Below, one piece after another: positions 6,772 to 10,140 of a stretch of DNA of 10,140 nucleotides (within the stretch, counting starts at the first letter, position 1; the number at the start of each line of letters is the position of its first letter). Both the position numbers and the translations under genes were made by a program. The notes under the pieces are model-generated. The model saw only the letters and a list, made by a program, of their open reading frames with translations. It did not search any database and was not told where the DNA came from. The DNA comes from an uncultured Prevotella sp. (GTDB lineage Bacteria; Bacteroidota; Bacteroidia; Bacteroidales; Bacteroidaceae). The DNA is taken from positions 1 to 10,140 of the forward strand of contig USAI01000081.1 in the NCBI GenBank assembly GCA_900552675.1, written 5' to 3'.

Positions 6772-9700
6772 ATGATAAAAACTAATTTATACACCAAGGT
6801 GGCGTTGGCTGTCTTGGCACAGGCTCTGCCATACGCAGCCTTTGCTCAATTAGCTCAACCCGATACCATTTATAAACAAACATTTGATGACGAAGCCAGC
6901 TTCATGACCATGACTTTGGTTGATGCTGATAAGAATGGCAAACAATGGGACTTTGATCAAGATGGCTATAAGAAAGGTTATGCGCAAGCGCTACATAACT
7001 TCGATTTCGATTCAGACAACTGGCTCATCACCCCCGACCTGAACCTTGAGGGTGGACGTATGTATATTCTCGATTATAAGGCATACGGTAATGGTTACTT
7101 CCCGCCCGAATTGATATCGCAGTATATGAATGTGGCTTTCGGCCGTGGCCCTAAGCCCGATGCCTATACGGTGGTAAGCACCGATAAAAAGATTGAACCT
7201 GGACGCACCTTCCGCAACTATCGCCTATATATAAAGGTGAAAGAGAGTGCTGATGACTATCGTGTGGGCTTTGAAGATGTGAGCTATGCTGACTCGTATA
7301 TACTAAGACTCGACGACATCTTCCTCACGAAGGGATGCTTGTTTGAAGCCCCCGACAGCGTGTCGGCCTTTACCGTCACGGCTGCCGAAAAGGGGGTGGC
7401 CAAGGCAACGATAAGTTTTACCGCGCCTACACTGACGGCCGATGGTAAGCCTCTCGGTGCTCTTAACAAGGTGTCGGTGTATCGTGACGGAACCCTTATC
7501 AAGGTGTTTATGGCTCCAGCCGCTGGCATCGCGCTTAGCTTTACCGACACGCGTGCCCTTGATGGCTACAATACCTATCAGGTAGTGGCCACAAACGCTT
7601 CGGGCGACGGTATCGTAACCGCGCGTACCGTGTATGTGGGCGTAGACGTGCCCGCAGCACCCTCCAATGTAAAGTCGACCGACCTCGGTGATAAGATGCA
7701 CCTTGAATGGACTGCCCCCACAAAGGGTAAGAACGGTTTCTACATCGACCCCGCTAAGCTTACCTATAATGTATATGCGGTGAGCGGATGGTCGAACGTT
7801 GAACAGGTGGCTCGTAATATCTCGGGCACCAGCATCGACTTTGATAATAACTTCACGGGAGCCCAACATTCGGCTAAGTTTCGCATCACGGCACAAAACT
7901 CTGCTGGCGAAGGTGCGCATGCCGATGCCCCTGAGCTGATATTGGGCACCAACTATACCTTGCCTTTTGCCGAGACCTTTATGGGCGGAAAGACGCAAAC
8001 CTATTGGTGGAAGGATGCTTCGTCTTATTATAATTTCTCTATCGTATCGAAAGAGGTTGAACCAGGCGTGCCTTATGATGGCTATGATGACAGCTCGTAT
8101 GCCACCTTCTATCCCATGGAGATGGACGAAGATAACTGCTGGGCTTCGTATAACACAGGCAAGATTTCGCTCAAAGGCACTACTAAACCTATCTTGAAGT
8201 TTGGCTATCGTTTTGATGTTAAGGGCATACTTTTGTTTAAAGTATTGGTAAAAGTGCCTGGAAAAGACGATGTAGAGGTATTTAGCGCAGAGCGCGAAGA
8301 AGGGGCCAATGGATGGCATAGCGCCAAGGTTGACCTCTCGAAATACATCAACGAGCCTTACGTGATATTGAAGTTTTGGGGCAAGGGTGCTGATGGAAAC
8401 TACATCGACTTTGATAATGTAAGCATCAGTGATGGCGACTTTGATACCGACTTGGCTGCCGACCTCACCGCACGCGAGACGGCAGTGGCGGGCGAAACAA
8501 TTACGGTGAACGCGCGCGTGGCCAACTATGGCACGAAAACCTTGCACAGTTATGACGTGCAACTGCTGAATGATGGAAAGCCTGTAAAAGATGTTGTGCT
8601 GGCGGTTGATGGCGAAGAGCAAACCAGCCAAACGGTGACGAAGGCGCTGAAGGCAATGTCGTCTGAAACAATAGGCATGACATTCCGCCTGCCTTCTGAT
8701 GCAACGAAAGCTACGTTGAGCGTAAAGGTGACAGCCGAGGGCGACCAGAACGCCACCAACGATGTTAGCGCCGAGCGCGTGATAACCTTGCAACCTTCAA
8801 CGTTGAGCACTGCCACGGGGTTAAAGGCTACAAAGGGTAACGCACAGGTAACGCTGAACTGGATGGCGCCTGACGTGAAGAACACGGTAGTGACCGACGA
8901 TTTTGAAAGCTATAAGGCCTTTGATATTTCAGCAGCCAGCCTCAATTATTATAATATAGGGCTCTGGCGCATGTTTGATGGCGACCAAAGCTACACGCAA
9001 GGCATTCCGTACTCTAAGGTAGATGAAACAGGAGTGTCGGCCACCTATATGGTAGCTTATCCTGGCAATATACAAGAGGATGCCTTCGCATGGATGGTGT
9101 TTGCACCCTCGCAGACCACACCAAATGTTGAGGAACTGTATACTAGTGGGCAGTTTACACCGCACAGCGGAAAGCAGTATCTCATGGCTGCCACCGCTAC
9201 CGATCCTGCCACCGCCTCTACCACCAGCGACGACTGGCTTATCTCGCCCTTACTCTCGGGCGAAGCACAGAAGCTGCAGTTCTATGCAGCAAGTCCGTCG
9301 TCATGGGGCGAAAATTTCGAGATATATGTGTCGACCAATAGCAACGACGTTGAAGATTTTGTCTTGCTCAATCGCGACGTGACGAACACAAACCGTGATG
9401 GTTGGAAACTACATGAGTATGACTTGCCTGCCAATACCAAGTATTTTGCCATACGCTACTGCTCAGACAATTTGTTTATGATGCTGCTCGACGATATCAG
9501 TTATACCACGGGCGATGGCACACTCATGGGTTATAACGTGTATCGCGATGGTCAGTTGATTGATAATGTTGCTGCCACTGCTACATCATACATCGATGCT
9601 ACGGCGGGCGATACCGACCATGCTTATACCATAACGGCTCTGTATAGCCGTGGCGAGTCGGCACACAGTAATGTGGCTGGCACATCAACGGGCATTGGCA

Positions 9701-9834
9701 CCATAGAAACCGCCAACGAGGGCGCTACTGCCGTGTACGACCTTGAAGGTCGCCAGGTGCCCACTACAGCTCAAAAGGGCGTGTATGTGGTGCGCAAAGC
9801 GTCAGGAAAGACTCTTAAAATAGTGAAGAAATAA
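6772..9834 (+). CDS. Large secreted choice-of-anchor J / fibronectin type III protein with sorting-type tail
   Basis: Predicted secreted or surface protein of 1020 residues. Order of parts: signal peptide 1-25 (ending AFA/Q); choice-of-anchor J (cleaved-adhesin-like) module about 30-188 with QTFDD near the start, SDNWLITPDL at 81-90 and LRLDDIFLT near the end; two fibronectin III-like domains about 195-292 and 294-392 (PAAPSNVKS, LEWTAP); a second J/MAM-like module about 398-553 ending GNYIDFDNVSI; CARDB-like domain about 560-676 (ARVANYGTKT); then a fibronectin III domain beginning at 681 (ATGLKATKGNAQVTLNW), interrupted by a third J module about 707-913 (DDWLISPLL, LLDDISYT), and finished at 916-968 (MGYNVYRDG). 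The tail 972-1020 has VYDLEGRQV, KGVYVV and LKIVKK. These modules occur in gingipain-type adhesins; ligand unknown. No enzyme motif is seen. The frame opens with TTG at 6766, but ATG at 6772 gives the normal signal peptide. Confidence 0.88.
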   Translation: MIKTNLYTKVALAVLAQALPYAAFAQLAQPDTIYKQTFDDEASFMTMTLVDADKNGKQWDFDQDGYKKGYAQALHNFDFDSDNWLITPDLNLEGGRMYILDYKAYGNGYFPPELISQYMNVAFGRGPKPDAYTVVSTDKKIEPGRTFRNYRLYIKVKESADDYRVGFEDVSYADSYILRLDDIFLTKGCLFEAPDSVSAFTVTAAEKGVAKATISFTAPTLTADGKPLGALNKVSVYRDGTLIKVFMAPAAGIALSFTDTRALDGYNTYQVVATNASGDGIVTARTVYVGVDVPAAPSNVKSTDLGDKMHLEWTAPTKGKNGFYIDPAKLTYNVYAVSGWSNVEQVARNISGTSIDFDNNFTGAQHSAKFRITAQNSAGEGAHADAPELILGTNYTLPFAETFMGGKTQTYWWKDASSYYNFSIVSKEVEPGVPYDGYDDSSYATFYPMEMDEDNCWASYNTGKISLKGTTKPILKFGYRFDVKGILLFKVLVKVPGKDDVEVFSAEREEGANGWHSAKVDLSKYINEPYVILKFWGKGADGNYIDFDNVSISDGDFDTDLAADLTARETAVAGETITVNARVANYGTKTLHSYDVQLLNDGKPVKDVVLAVDGEEQTSQTVTKALKAMSSETIGMTFRLPSDATKATLSVKVTAEGDQNATNDVSAERVITLQPSTLSTATGLKATKGNAQVTLNWMAPDVKNTVVTDDFESYKAFDISAASLNYYNIGLWRMFDGDQSYTQGIPYSKVDETGVSATYMVAYPGNIQEDAFAWMVFAPSQTTPNVEELYTSGQFTPHSGKQYLMAATATDPATASTTSDDWLISPLLSGEAQKLQFYAASPSSWGENFEIYVSTNSNDVEDFVLLNRDVTNTNRDGWKLHEYDLPANTKYFAIRYCSDNLFMMLLDDISYTTGDGTLMGYNVYRDGQLIDNVAATATSYIDATAGDTDHAYTITALYSRGESAHSNVAGTSTGIGTIETANEGATAVYDLEGRQVPTTAQKGVYVVRKASGKTLKIVKK

Positions 9835-9859
9835 TGGTCTTAACAAGACGATAACGATA

Positions 9860-9888
9860 TATTTCTCTATCTTGGCGATAGGGAAATA
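9860..9888. repeat. Short inverted repeat after the second large gene
   Basis: ATTTCTCTATC (9861-9871) pairs with GATAGGGAAAT (9877-9887) with one G-U pair and a five-base loop; T9860-A9888 adds one more pair. It lies 26 bases after the stop codon, before the stronger terminator. The stem is AT-rich and no clean T run follows, so it may protect the mRNA end or simply be incidental. Confidence 0.5.
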
Positions 9889-9919
9889 ATAACTCTCTCT
9901 TTATTTAATATGATAAGTA

Positions 9920-9968
9920 GAGGAAGAACCCGCTGAGGCGTCAGCACCAGGTTCTTCCTCTTATTTAT
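9920..9968 (+). terminator. Intrinsic terminator of the second large gene
   Basis: A perfect 11-bp stem pairs GAGGAAGAACC (9920-9930) with GGTTCTTCCTC (9950-9960), followed by TTATTTAT. The loop contains a second hairpin, GCTGA-GGCG-TCAGC at 9932-9945. It is 86 bases after the stop codon. Confidence 0.8.
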
Positions 9969-10140
9969 GTTTGTTTGTAATCAAATAATATCATCTCGCG
10001 CTTTTATTAATTTAATGATATATCATTGCGACTATTAATAGTTTCAAAAACGGATGCACCCTCCAAGTAGGACGGTGGCCTCCGCGCCCCGTCCTCCAGC
10101 ACCCAGCACTTCTAAATAGATAAGCTTACATGCTTTTATT
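9969..10140. other. Intergenic end of window, no gene seen
   Basis: AT-rich up to about 10050, then the second copy of the dispersed repeat, then non-coding sequence to the window edge. No reading frame, promoter of TAnnTTTG type or RNA gene was recognised; a gene may start beyond the edge. Confidence 0.45.
10062..10097. repeat. Dispersed hairpin-forming repeat, copy 2
   Basis: This matches the copy at 6547-6582 at 34 of 36 positions, in the same orientation and again downstream of a large secreted-protein gene. The two changes (T to C, A to C) alter the stem: GGACGG can pair with CCGTCC and GGC with GCC, so hairpin potential is kept though the exact pairing differs. Confidence 0.85.

Noticed and set aside
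7303..8793. 496-residue open frame on the minus strand
   Set aside because: It is fully antisense to the second large gene, whose domains and signal peptide are clear. The antisense translation is low in coherent domain pattern, rich in His, Arg and Cys, and has no signal or family motif.

Overview
The window looks like chromosome of a Bacteroidales bacterium, most likely Prevotella or a relative. Four things point that way: start codons lack Shine-Dalgarno sequences; TAnnTTTG-type -7 promoter elements precede both large genes and the antitoxin gene; the two large secreted proteins are built from choice-of-anchor J (cleaved-adhesin-like), CARDB-like and fibronectin-type modules; and both end in the short tail (VY.(I/L)EG(I/R).V ... 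G(L/V)Y(I/V)V ... K(V/I)V.K) typical of cargo of the type IX secretion system or similar. The exact genus is an inference.

The left third (about 1-2890) is coded on the minus strand and reads as accessory DNA. In transcription order it holds a two-gene AbiE-type toxin-antitoxin module (AbiEi antitoxin 2825-2262; AbiEii nucleotidyltransferase toxin 2265-1393, with a 4-base ATGA overlap), a small exported protein of unknown function (1331-867), a large nested palindrome (670-806), and a GxxExxY-family protein with a PD-(D/E)XK nuclease-like core (533-90). Directly upstream of the antitoxin is a 17-bp-arm inverted repeat (2844-2887) that covers a likely -7 element. It is a good candidate for the autoregulatory operator, and it moves the antitoxin start to the ATG at 2825.

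The right two thirds (about 3090-9960) are plus-strand and hold two separately transcribed genes for very large secreted, adhesin-like proteins (1029 and 1020 residues). Each has its own promoter (TAAATTTGCAAAG and TATATTTGCAAAG), a shared start context (TGCTTATGA), a signal peptide, a chain of beta-sandwich modules, a C-terminal sorting-like tail and its own intrinsic terminator. Neither shows an enzyme active site; binding or scaffold roles at the cell surface are the simplest inference.

The gaps between genes are structured. A 19-bp tandem repeat directly follows the first terminator. A 36-bp hairpin-forming repeat (34/36 identical) occurs downstream of both large genes, at 6547-6582 and 10062-10097. 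No rRNA, tRNA, CRISPR array or transposase gene is visible. The elements most worth following up are the 670-806 palindrome, the AbiE operator and the dispersed 36-bp repeat. None of them proves a new system.
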